Positions 26,739 through 35,071 of a stretch of 64,000 nt of DNA are shown here, in pieces. Source of the stretch: Mesorhizobium sp. RMAD-H1. GTDB taxonomy: Bacteria; Pseudomonadota; Alphaproteobacteria; Rhizobiales; Rhizobiaceae. The number at the start of each line of letters is the position of its first letter. The stretch's first letter is position 1. The notes beneath the pieces are model-generated. The model was not told the DNA's origin, did no database searches, and was given only the letters and a program-made list of their open reading frames with translations. The position numbers and the translations under genes are program-made. The DNA lies in assembly GCF_014191375.1 (NCBI RefSeq), contig NZ_JACHWN010000008.1, positions 1 to 64,000 of the forward strand, given 5' to 3'.

Positions 26739-28340
26739 TTACCTCCGTGGCTCGCCGCGCAGCACCTTCCATGTCGCATAGGTCATCAGCAGGAGCAGGA
26801 TGGCAAAGGGGAAGCCGGTGGCGATGGCACCTGCCTGGAGTGCTGCGAGCCCGCCGCCGAGAAGCAATGCGATCGCCACGAGGCCTTCGAAGATCGCCCA
26901 GAAGACACGCTGCCTGAGCGGCGCATCGACCTTGCCCCCCGCGGTGATCGTGTCGATCACCAGCGAGCCGGAATCCGACGATGTGACGAAGAAGACAATG
27001 ACGAGGATGATGCCGATCAGCGAGGTGACGGAAGCAAGCGGCAGGTCGGCCAGCATCCTGAAGAGCGAGAGCTCGGGGACATAATCGATCACCGTCTGCT
27101 GCACGCCCATATAGCCCTGGTCCAGGAACTGCTCCAGCGCCGTGCCGCCGAAGGTCGTCATCCACAGGATCGAGGCAAGCGTCGGGATGATCAGAACGCA
27201 GGTGATGAACTCCCGTACCGTACGACCGCGCGAGATGCGGGCGATGAACATGCCGACGAAGGGCGACCAGGATATCCACCAGGCCCAGTAGAAGGTCGTC
27301 CAGCCGTGTACGAAAGATTCATCCGTGCGGCCGATCCAGTTGGCGAGCGCCGGCAAATCCTTGATATAGTCATAGGTGTTGGTGAAGAAGCCGGTGATGA
27401 TGGACATCGTCGGGCCGAGCACGATGACGAACAGCATCAGTGCAATGGCCAGCAGCATGTTGATTTCCGACAGGCGTTTGACGCCGGCATCGAGACCGGC
27501 CACCACCGAGCCGAGCGCGATCGCCGTGATGCCCATGATCAGCAGCACCTTCATCGTATCGGTGTTTGGCACGCCGTAGAGATAGTTGAGGCCGGCAAGA
27601 GCCTGGGATGCGCCGAAGCCGAGCGATGTGGCGAGGCCGAACAGCGTCGCGAACACCGCCAGCGTATCGACGATATGGCCCGGCCAGCCGCGTATGCCTT
27701 CGCCGAAGATCGGATAAAAGGCCGAGCGGACGGAGAGCGGCAGGCCCTTGTTATAGGCGGCAAGCGCCAGGGCGAGGGCGACGATGGCGTAGATTGCCCA
27801 GGGATGCAGCCCCCAATGATAGATCGTCGCCGCCATGCCGAGCTCGCGCGCGCGATCGACGGCACCCTCCACAATCGTTCCGTCGACGATCGGCAACGCC
27901 GCGCCGAGCGGCGGGTTGTTGAAGTGATACATCGGCTCGAGCACGCCGAAGAACATCAGCCCGATGCCCATGCCGGCGGCAAACAGCATCGAGAACCATC
28001 CGGAATAGGTATAGTCCGGCACGGCGTCGATCCCGCCGATCCTCACCCTGCCGAGCGGCGAAACGGCGATCACCAGACAGAACAGCACGAAGATGTTGGC
28101 CGAGATCATGAACAGCCAGTCAAATGTCGAGGTCAGCCATGTCCTGAGGCCCTCAAGCGCCGTTCCGGCGAAATCGCGAAAGATGAGCGCGAGGATGACA
28201 AAGCCCACGATGGTGACGGCGGAGATGAAGAAAACAGGATTGTGAACGTCAAGGCCGGCGATCTGGATATTGTCCTGGCCCGCTTCCAGACCGTGTTCAT
28301 CAAATCCCGGCGCCGTGGCCGGCTCGTGTATCTGCGTCAT
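26739..28340 (-). CDS. BCCT-family betaine/choline/carnitine transporter
   Basis: A 533-aa secondary transporter with about twelve membrane helices. It contains the family signature GMGIGLMFFGVLEPMYH and the Trp-rich substrate helix TTFYWAWWISWSPFVGMFIAR. The ATG at 28340 is preceded by GGGGAGAG and removes a 21-residue non-conserved extension. It imports a quaternary amine such as glycine betaine or choline, coupled to Na+ or H+. Both termini are short, with no large C-terminal osmosensor of the BetP type, so osmotic gating is uncertain. Confidence 0.94.
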   Translation of the reverse strand: MTQIHEPATAPGFDEHGLEAGQDNIQIAGLDVHNPVFFISAVTIVGFVILALIFRDFAGTALEGLRTWLTSTFDWLFMISANIFVLFCLVIAVSPLGRVRIGGIDAVPDYTYSGWFSMLFAAGMGIGLMFFGVLEPMYHFNNPPLGAALPIVDGTIVEGAVDRARELGMAATIYHWGLHPWAIYAIVALALALAAYNKGLPLSVRSAFYPIFGEGIRGWPGHIVDTLAVFATLFGLATSLGFGASQALAGLNYLYGVPNTDTMKVLLIMGITAIALGSVVAGLDAGVKRLSEINMLLAIALMLFVIVLGPTMSIITGFFTNTYDYIKDLPALANWIGRTDESFVHGWTTFYWAWWISWSPFVGMFIARISRGRTVREFITCVLIIPTLASILWMTTFGGTALEQFLDQGYMGVQQTVIDYVPELSLFRMLADLPLASVTSLIGIILVIVFFVTSSDSGSLVIDTITAGGKVDAPLRQRVFWAIFEGLVAIALLLGGGLAALQAGAIATGFPFAILLLLMTYATWKVLRGEPRR

Positions 28341-28436
28341 GGTTCTCTCCCCTCTTATGTTGTTGTGACGGCTGATCGTGGCGCAATATAGCTGGTGTCG
28401 CAAATAGGATGCAAATCCGCCACTTCGACGCCACGA

Positions 28437-28925
28437 TCATTTCCAATTCAACCATCTTTCAAAGCGATAGAGCACACGTAGAACGATTGCGCCAATTGCT
28501 GTCGCAAAAAAGCCAATGATCCAGAAACCATAGCCCGCCGAGAGACCGATCGCGGCGGCGAGCCACATGCCGGCACCGGTTGTCAACCCATGCACCTGAC
28601 CCTTGCCGAAGACGATCAGCCCGGCCGCGAGGAACGCCACGCCGGCCGTCACCGCCTCAACGATACGCAGCGGATCGACCCTGACCTGCTCGATTTGATA
28701 AAGCGGCGCCGTGGTGATCTCGCCGGCAAGAATGCCGAAAACGGCGGCAGCCAGCCCCACGAGCAAATGGGTGCGCAAGCCGGCCGGTCTGCTGCGGGTT
28801 TCTCGGTCGATGCCGATCAGCGCGACGAGGATCATGGCACCGCAAATCCGCGCCAGGATGACGTGGTACGGAATGGCGGTATCGGGCAGCATATCGGCGG
28901 CGATATCGGCCAGTATCTTCTCCAT
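28437..28925 (-). CDS. MgtC/SapB family membrane protein
   Basis: About 162 aa from the ATG at 28925; the upstream extension is not conserved-looking. Four to five membrane helices are present, with the MgtC signature ARICGAMILVALIGIDRETRSRPAGLRTHLLVGLAAA, containing the conserved Arg/Asp residues of the first cytoplasmic loop. The large C-terminal domain of virulence MgtC is absent. Family members affect Mg2+ homeostasis or inhibit the F-type ATP synthase. It is divergent from the DUF4336 gene. Confidence 0.9.
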   Translation of the reverse strand: MEKILADIAADMLPDTAIPYHVILARICGAMILVALIGIDRETRSRPAGLRTHLLVGLAAAVFGILAGEITTAPLYQIEQVRVDPLRIVEAVTAGVAFLAAGLIVFGKGQVHGLTTGAGMWLAAAIGLSAGYGFWIIGFFATAIGAIVLRVLYRFERWLNWK

Positions 28926-29026
28926 GCCGGAAAAGGGCGGGAATGGCCGTTTGGTTCCACGGTGGTGCAATTGTTCCGATCCCGCTAGATTGGGCCGGAA
29001 GTCTTGCACAATCCACAGGGGCAGCG

Positions 29027-29776
29027 ATGGATAAGGACGCGCATATCACCTATCCGCCGCTCAACACGCCGAAAGCGGTTTGCGACAATGTCTGGATCGT
29101 TGACGGACCGGTCATCCGGTTCGGCATGCCATGGCCAAAAATGCCTTTTTCGACGCGGATGACGGTGATCCGCCTCGGCAAGGACGATCTCTTCATCCAT
29201 TCTCCCACGCCGCTGGCGCCATCGCTGAAAACCGAGATCGAGACCATCGGCAGGCCGCGCTGGATCATCGGTCCCAATCGTATCCATTACTGGTGGGTGC
29301 CGGACTGGCGCGACGCATTTCCCGAAGCGGAAGTCTATCTCGCGCCGCGCATCGAGGAACAGGCCAAGGGCCGCATCGATTTCACCTATACGCTGCTCGA
29401 CCGGGATCGGGGCTATCCCTGGGACAAGGAGATCGCGACGCTCCCCGTTACCGGCGATTTCATGACCGAGGTCGAGTTCTTCCACCGGCCGAGCCGGACG
29501 CTGGTGCTCACCGATTTCATCGAGAATTTCGAGCCGCGAAAGCTCGATTCCTTCATCATGCGGTGGCTGACCCGGTTCGGCGGCGTGCAGGATCCCGACG
29601 GCCAGATGCCGCGCGACATGCGGCTGACCTTTTCCAAGCAGAAGCCGCAATTGCGGGCTGCGGTCGAGACGATGATCTCATGGCAGCCCGAGCGCATTAT
29701 CCTGGCGCATGGCCGCTGGTACGACAGGAATGGCGCCGATGAACTGCGCCGGGCGTTCCGCTGGGTACTCAAGTAG
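29027..29776 (+). CDS. DUF4336 family protein
   Basis: A 249-aa protein matching DUF4336, a metallo-beta-lactamase-like family without a full HxHxDH metal motif. Conserved segments are YPPLNTPKAVCDNVWIVDGP, TRMTVIRLGKDDLFIHSP, IGPNRIHYWWVPDW and the C-terminal PERIILAHGRWYDRNG. The biochemical role is not known. The ATG at 29027 follows GCAGCG and removes an upstream extension that overlaps the mgtC start. Its 3' end overlaps the convergent fadE stop by eight bases. Confidence 0.85.
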   Translation: MDKDAHITYPPLNTPKAVCDNVWIVDGPVIRFGMPWPKMPFSTRMTVIRLGKDDLFIHSPTPLAPSLKTEIETIGRPRWIIGPNRIHYWWVPDWRDAFPEAEVYLAPRIEEQAKGRIDFTYTLLDRDRGYPWDKEIATLPVTGDFMTEVEFFHRPSRTLVLTDFIENFEPRKLDSFIMRWLTRFGGVQDPDGQMPRDMRLTFSKQKPQLRAAVETMISWQPERIILAHGRWYDRNGADELRRAFRWVLK

Positions 29777-32066
29777 AACCCGCGGTGCGGCTCTGACGCG
29801 GCGCGGCGCGCCTGGCGCGGGGCGCCTTCGTCTGCCGGTGCTGTGCGGCGATCGGTGAAATCTCCTCCATGGGGAAGGCGTCGACGGCGATGACGCGGGC
29901 GGCGGTCGCCTTCGCCTCGGCAAGCCGCGTGAATTCCGCTTCGCTGATGATGCCCTTGTCGCGGGCCTCTTCCGGATCACGCACCCGCTTCTCCCGCATC
30001 TTCTTCTCGATGGGATCGGCGGCCTCGACAAGCGCAAAGGCCTGTTCAAGATCCTGCAGCGGATGCTCTTGCCGGCCTTCGCCAAGATAGATATCAGGCG
30101 TCAGCCGGTCCCGCTGGGGCGAATTGCGCATCAGGGTCTCCGCCACTTCGTTGGTCAGCCTGTCCGACGGCGCATTGTCGGGAAGGCCTACGGGAAAGGC
30201 GATCAGCCGCACGAGAACCGCGGCCCAGCGCGCCGGCAGATTGTCGAGCACGCCGGCAAAGGCGGCGGCGATGCGGCCCTGCCCCTGCGCCATGACATAA
30301 TCGACGATGGGCCTGTCCTCCTCCTGCCGACCCTCGTCCTCGAAGCGCTTCAGGACGGCGCCGAGCAGATAGAGCTCCGACAGGATGTCGCCCAGTCGGG
30401 CCGAGATCATCTCCTTGCGCTTGAGCGCGCCGCCGAGCGTGGCGAGCGACAGATCGGTAAGGAGCGCGAAGGCGGAGGCATAGCGCGAGAGCTGCTGCCA
30501 GTGATGCGGCATCGCCGCGCCCTCGGGCGCAGGGGCGAGACGGCCGCCGGACCAGCCGCGCGAGAACGCCCGCCAGGCAGTGGCGAAGGCATGGCCGATA
30601 TGCTTCCACAATGTCCTGTCGAAACGGTCCAGGCCGCGCGCCTTGTCGCTATCGGAGAGGGCCTGCAATTCCTCCAGCATATAGGGATGGGAGCGGATCG
30701 CGCCCTGGCCGAAGATCATGAGATTGCGGGTCAGGATGTTAGCGCCCTCGACGGTGATGCCGATGGGCACGGAGCGGTACTGGCCGCCGAGATAGTTCCT
30801 GGGGCCGTCGATGATCGCCTTGCCGCCATGGATATCCATCGCCTTTACGATGGAATCGCGCATGCGGTCGGTGGCGTGATATTTCATGATCGCGGAGATC
30901 ACCGACGGCCGGTGGCCCTCGTCGAGCGCCGCCACGGTAAGCCGTCTCGCGGCGTCGATCAGATAGGCGTTGGCGGCGAGATCGGCGAGCGGCTGACGAA
31001 TGCCCTCGAACATGCCGATGGGCACGTTGAACTGTGTCCGGATGCGGGCATAGGCGCCGGTGGTGCGGGCGCAGATGGCGGCGGAAGCCGCCGATTGCGA
31101 GGGCAGCGAGATGCCGCGGCCGGCGGCGAGCGCCGTCATCAGCATCTTCCAGCCTTGGCCGATCCGCTCCTCGCCGCCGAGGATATGGTCGAGAGGCACG
31201 AACACGTCCTTGCCGTAGAGCGGGCCGTTCTGGAAATAGGTGAACTGCGGGATATGCCGTTCGCCATGGCTGACGCCTGGGGTCGATGTCGGCAGCAGGG
31301 CGACGGTAATGCCCAGATCCTCGCCGCGGCCGAGGTGGTTCTCCGGATCGTGCATCTTGAAGGCCAGACCCATCACGGTCGCTATGGGGCCGAGCGTGAT
31401 GTAGCGCTTGTGGAAATTGAGCCTGATGCCGAGCGTCTTTTTGCCCTTCCACATGCCGTATTCGACGAGGCCGGTGTCCGTCATCGCCGCCGCATCGGAG
31501 CCGGCATCGGGCGAAGTCAGGCCGAAGCAGGGGATTTCCCGTCCGTCGGCGAGTCTCGGCAGCCAGTAATCGCGTTGCTCGTCCGTGCCGAAATGCATGA
31601 GCAATTCGCCAGGCCCGAGCGAATTGGGCACCATCACGCTCACGCCGGCGACGACGCTGCAGGAGGAAACCGTGCGCACCACCTCGGAATGGGCGGTGTT
31701 GGAGAAGCCGAGTCCACCATATTTCTTCGGAATGATCATGCCGAAGAACTTCTTCTCGCGCATGAAATTCCAGACCTCGGCGGGCAGGTCCCTGTCCTGC
31801 CAGACGATCTTCCAGTCGTCGACCATGGCGCAGAGCTGGCGCACCGGGCCGTCCATGAAGGCCCGCTCTTCCTCGGTGAGCTTCGCCGGCGGCATGGCGA
31901 GAAGCTTGTTCCAGTCGGGATCGCCGGTGAAGAGCGCGCCGTCCCACCAGACGGTGCCCGCGTCGATCGCTTCCCGCTCGGTTTCGGAGATCGGCGGCAT
32001 GACCCGCGCGGCCTGTCTGAACAGTGGTCTTGTGATGAAGTCGCGGCGGAAGGTGCGCAGGTCCAT
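29769..32066 (-). CDS. fadE: FadE-type acyl-CoA dehydrogenase
   Basis: About 765 aa, close to E. coli FadE (814) but without its N-terminal membrane region. An acyl-CoA dehydrogenase core (about 55-460) includes FGLTSPDAGSDAAAMTDTG and a C-terminal ACAD segment with IHGGKAIIDGPRNYLGGQYRSVP. A DUF1974-type extension occupies about 480-765. It catalyses the first step of fatty acid beta-oxidation. The ATG at 32066 has GGGAGC eight bases upstream. It appears monocistronic, with a palindrome just upstream at 32101-32124. Confidence 0.92.
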   Translation of the reverse strand: MDLRTFRRDFITRPLFRQAARVMPPISETEREAIDAGTVWWDGALFTGDPDWNKLLAMPPAKLTEEERAFMDGPVRQLCAMVDDWKIVWQDRDLPAEVWNFMREKKFFGMIIPKKYGGLGFSNTAHSEVVRTVSSCSVVAGVSVMVPNSLGPGELLMHFGTDEQRDYWLPRLADGREIPCFGLTSPDAGSDAAAMTDTGLVEYGMWKGKKTLGIRLNFHKRYITLGPIATVMGLAFKMHDPENHLGRGEDLGITVALLPTSTPGVSHGERHIPQFTYFQNGPLYGKDVFVPLDHILGGEERIGQGWKMLMTALAAGRGISLPSQSAASAAICARTTGAYARIRTQFNVPIGMFEGIRQPLADLAANAYLIDAARRLTVAALDEGHRPSVISAIMKYHATDRMRDSIVKAMDIHGGKAIIDGPRNYLGGQYRSVPIGITVEGANILTRNLMIFGQGAIRSHPYMLEELQALSDSDKARGLDRFDRTLWKHIGHAFATAWRAFSRGWSGGRLAPAPEGAAMPHHWQQLSRYASAFALLTDLSLATLGGALKRKEMISARLGDILSELYLLGAVLKRFEDEGRQEEDRPIVDYVMAQGQGRIAAAFAGVLDNLPARWAAVLVRLIAFPVGLPDNAPSDRLTNEVAETLMRNSPQRDRLTPDIYLGEGRQEHPLQDLEQAFALVEAADPIEKKMREKRVRDPEEARDKGIISEAEFTRLAEAKATAARVIAVDAFPMEEISPIAAQHRQTKAPRARRAAPRQSRTAGST

Positions 32067-32100
32067 GATCAAGCTCCCTGTTGGAATCACCATCATAGAG

Positions 32101-32124
32101 CGGTTCCCGTTTTGAGGGAAACCG
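32101..32124. repeat. Imperfect palindrome between fhuB and fadE
   Basis: CGGTTCCC at 32101-32108 pairs with GGGAAACCG at 32116-32124, with one unpaired base, around a 7-nt centre. It lies 22 nt downstream of the fhuB stop and 35 nt upstream of the fadE start. It could be a terminator stem, a fadE operator or a copy of a rhizobial intergenic palindrome; no T tract follows on either strand. Confidence 0.5.
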
Positions 32125-32145
32125 TTGCAACTCCGGGCAGATGGC

Positions 32146-34125
32146 TCAGGCGGCTTCGCGGCTTTCACCGCGACCCAGCATCCAGATCAGATAGGTGCCG
32201 CCGATGAGCGAGGCAAAGAGGCCGAGCGGCAATTGATAGGGAAAAGCCACCATGCGCGACAGCCAGTCGGAAATGACCATCAGCCCACTGCCGATCAGCA
32301 AGGCGCCGGCAAGGGCCGGCAATGGCCGGTGAAGGCCGATGAGCCGCGCCAGATGCGGCGCGATCAGGCCGATGAAGCTCAAGGGGCCGACAAGCAGGGA
32401 GGCAACGGCGGTGAGGCCGGCGCACAGGATGACGAGCAGGAGCCGGCTCATCGCCAGCGGCAGGCCGAGGGCATGCGCGGTCGTGCGCCCCAGCGGCAGA
32501 ACATCGAGCCACCGGGAGGCAAAGAACAGCGGCGTGATCAGGAGAGCGGCGGCCGACCATGCCAGCCAGGCCTCGCCGGCGGCAACTTCGCTGATGGAGC
32601 CGCTCAGCCATTGGAGAAGCTGGAAAGCCTGTCGGCTGCCCGTGGCGATGGCCGCCGTCAGGATGGCGCTGCACAGCGCGCTCATGGCAATGCCGGCGAG
32701 CAACAGGCGCTCCGGGCCGAAGCCGCTGCGTGCGGCGATCGCCAGCATGACGGCGAGCACCACGAGCGCGCCCGCGCCCGCGGCCGCAAGCTGGGCGCCC
32801 TGTCCCGGCATGGCGCTCAGATAGAGAACTGCGGCAAGCCCGACGCCGGCGCCGGTGCCCACGCCGAGGATTTCCGGGCTCGCCAGCGGATTGCCGGTCA
32901 GGCGCTGCATGATCGTGCCCGCGGCGGCGAGCATCGCTCCGCTGGCTGCGGCAATGGCGACGCGCGGCCCGCGAAAGGCTAGGAGATCCTGCAGCAGCGC
33001 GCCATGGGCCAGGTTCCAGCCGTCCGGCTCGCGGCCGAGTGTGAGCGCCAGGCCGGCCGCAGCAAGGGCCAAAGCCAGAAGAAGGCCGAGCAGGAGAGCC
33101 GGCCTGTCCGCGCGCCGCGTGACATGCGGCTTTGCGCCCAGTGAAGGCCATTCGAGCATTCGCAGGCGCGGCAAGAGCCAGAGGAGCAAGGGTCCGCCGA
33201 GCAGGGCCGTCGCCGCGCCGGTGGGAATGCGCTCGCCGCCCGAGCCGGCGAAGAGCTGCACGAGGCCGTCGGCGAGCCAGAGCAGAATGGCGCCGATGAG
33301 CGGTGCGGCGATGAGCTTCTGGCGCGGCGAGCGGGCGCCGCTCATATGGGCAAGCGCAGGGGCGGCAAGCCCGATGAAGCCGATGATGCCGACCTCGGCC
33401 GTCACGCTCGCCGCCAGCCAGACGGCAAGTCCGATCACCATGAAGCGGGTGGCATAGAGTGAGACCCCGAGGCTGCGGGCATTGGCATCATCGAGGCCGA
33501 AAATGGTGAGCGGACGCAGCAGCAGAAGCGATGCGCCGGCCACCAGCAACAGCCGTAGTGCGATCGAAAGGGTCGGTGCCCAGCCTTGCTGGGCGAGAGT
33601 CCCGCCACCCCAGATGAAGAGCGAGAACATATATTCGCCATTGGCGAGGATCAGCGCGGCGCTGGCGGCAGTGGCCGTCAGCGATACCATCATGCCGGCG
33701 AGCACGACCGAAACGGGTTCGAGGTCGCGGCGCCAGTTCAGAGCCAGGATGAGAGCCACAGCCGCCAACCCGCCCACGAGCGCCACGCCCTCGCGTCCCG
33801 CTTCGAGAAACGAGGGGGCGTAGATCGCGGCCGCAGCCATGGCGAGCTGCGCGCCGGCGGATATGCCGAGCGTCGAGGGCTCGGCGAGCGGATTGCGCAG
33901 CACGCGCTGCAGAAGCAGGCCGGAAAGGCCGAGCGCTGCCCCGCAAAGCACGGCCATCGCCGCCCGGGGCAAGGTGGCCTGGAAAAGGATCACCCGTCGC
34001 AGCGCCTGCGTACTGGCGCCGGGCGAAAGATGCTCCGCGATGATGAGCACACAGAGCATGGCGGCGCAGAGTGTCAGGAGAGCCCACAGGAGAACGGACC
34101 GGCGAGGAAGAGCGGCTTCAGCCAT
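32146..34125 (-). CDS. fhuB: FhuB-type double-length siderophore permease
   Basis: A 659-aa protein, equal to E. coli FhuB (660), made of two fused FecCD halves. The first half has LPRAAMAVLCGAALGLSGLLLQ and NPLAEPSTLGISAGAQ; the second repeats GPRVAIAAASGAMLAAAGTIMQ and NPLASPEILGVGTGAG. About twenty membrane helices result. The ATG at 34125 is chosen because AGGCG is at proper distance; 34131 is an alternative. It overlaps the fhuD stop. It imports ferric hydroxamates from FhuD. The expected ATPase FhuC is not encoded next to it. Confidence 0.94.
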   Translation of the reverse strand: MAEAALPRRSVLLWALLTLCAAMLCVLIIAEHLSPGASTQALRRVILFQATLPRAAMAVLCGAALGLSGLLLQRVLRNPLAEPSTLGISAGAQLAMAAAAIYAPSFLEAGREGVALVGGLAAVALILALNWRRDLEPVSVVLAGMMVSLTATAASAALILANGEYMFSLFIWGGGTLAQQGWAPTLSIALRLLLVAGASLLLLRPLTIFGLDDANARSLGVSLYATRFMVIGLAVWLAASVTAEVGIIGFIGLAAPALAHMSGARSPRQKLIAAPLIGAILLWLADGLVQLFAGSGGERIPTGAATALLGGPLLLWLLPRLRMLEWPSLGAKPHVTRRADRPALLLGLLLALALAAAGLALTLGREPDGWNLAHGALLQDLLAFRGPRVAIAAASGAMLAAAGTIMQRLTGNPLASPEILGVGTGAGVGLAAVLYLSAMPGQGAQLAAAGAGALVVLAVMLAIAARSGFGPERLLLAGIAMSALCSAILTAAIATGSRQAFQLLQWLSGSISEVAAGEAWLAWSAAALLITPLFFASRWLDVLPLGRTTAHALGLPLAMSRLLLVILCAGLTAVASLLVGPLSFIGLIAPHLARLIGLHRPLPALAGALLIGSGLMVISDWLSRMVAFPYQLPLGLFASLIGGTYLIWMLGRGESREAA

Positions 34126-35017
34126 TGGCATTCGCCTGCAGGAATGGCCCGGCATTGCCAAGCAGGCGGATGAAGCGGCGCGCGGCGGGCAGGCCGCCGA
34201 AATGGTCGATTGGGTCCAGTATCGCCATGCGCCCATCGCTGACGGCGGGCAGCGCATTCCATATGGGACTGGCAGGCAGGATGGCGCGCGCCTCCGGCGG
34301 CACCGGGCCGATAACCACGATATCGGCTTCAGGCACGTTTGCCAGCGCCTCGATGCCGACGGGAGCGGTGGCCGAATAGCTGGTGGTGCCCTCCCATGCA
34401 TTGGAAAGGCCGATGCGGCTCAGCACGTCGCCGAACATGCTGTCGCCGCCGAAGGCGCGGAAATGGCGGGCATCGCCGATGCTGATCAGGAAAACCGGAC
34501 GATGGCTGCGGTTGCGGACGCGCCGGCGCAAAGCCGCTATGTCCTCCTCCGTCGCCGCCACATAGGCTTCGGCGGCCTTTTCCAGGCCTAGCCTTGTCCC
34601 CAGCGTCAGCATGGCGTCACGCGCCGGCGCGAAGGGCGGAGTGCCCGGCTGATAAATCGTGGGGGCGAAGACGGGGGCGATGCGCTCGAAAACGGCCCGG
34701 CGATATTCGTAAAAGCTGGAGCTCAAGATCAGGTCGGGCGCGACGATGCGCAGCAATTCCATGTTGGGTGCGCCCCGCAGGCCGAGATCAACGACGCTCT
34801 CCGGCACCTCCGGCTCGACGGCGATTTCACGGAACTGGATGAGCTCCGTCGCGGCGACGGGCGTGGCGCCAATGGCCAGCGCCGTCTCCAGCATGGCCCA
34901 GTCGACCGCCGCGATGCGGGGCAGGGGAGCGGCGGAAAGCACAGCCGGCCATGCGAAGGTGCCCGCCGCAAGGGCGAGCACGCTGCGTCTCGTCAGGTTT
35001 TGGCGGTCGACGGCCAT
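34118..35017 (-). CDS. fhuD: FhuD-like hydroxamate-siderophore binding protein
   Basis: A 299-aa class III periplasmic binding protein. The N-terminus carries twin arginines (NLTRRSVLALAAG) before a hydrophobic stretch, so Tat export, as in other FhuD proteins, is likely. The body shows LPRIAAVDWAMLETALAIGATPVA and APDLILSSSFYEYRRA, typical of FhuD. It passes ferrichrome-type siderophores to FhuB. It overlaps fhuB and lies 54 nt downstream of the TonB receptor gene, so the three form one operon. Confidence 0.9.
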   Translation of the reverse strand: MAVDRQNLTRRSVLALAAGTFAWPAVLSAAPLPRIAAVDWAMLETALAIGATPVAATELIQFREIAVEPEVPESVVDLGLRGAPNMELLRIVAPDLILSSSFYEYRRAVFERIAPVFAPTIYQPGTPPFAPARDAMLTLGTRLGLEKAAEAYVAATEEDIAALRRRVRNRSHRPVFLISIGDARHFRAFGGDSMFGDVLSRIGLSNAWEGTTSYSATAPVGIEALANVPEADIVVIGPVPPEARAILPASPIWNALPAVSDGRMAILDPIDHFGGLPAARRFIRLLGNAGPFLQANANG

Positions 35018-35071
35018 CAGGTCCCGTAAAGGCTTGTCCGGGTCTTCGCAAGACTTGGCCTTGCTATCCCT

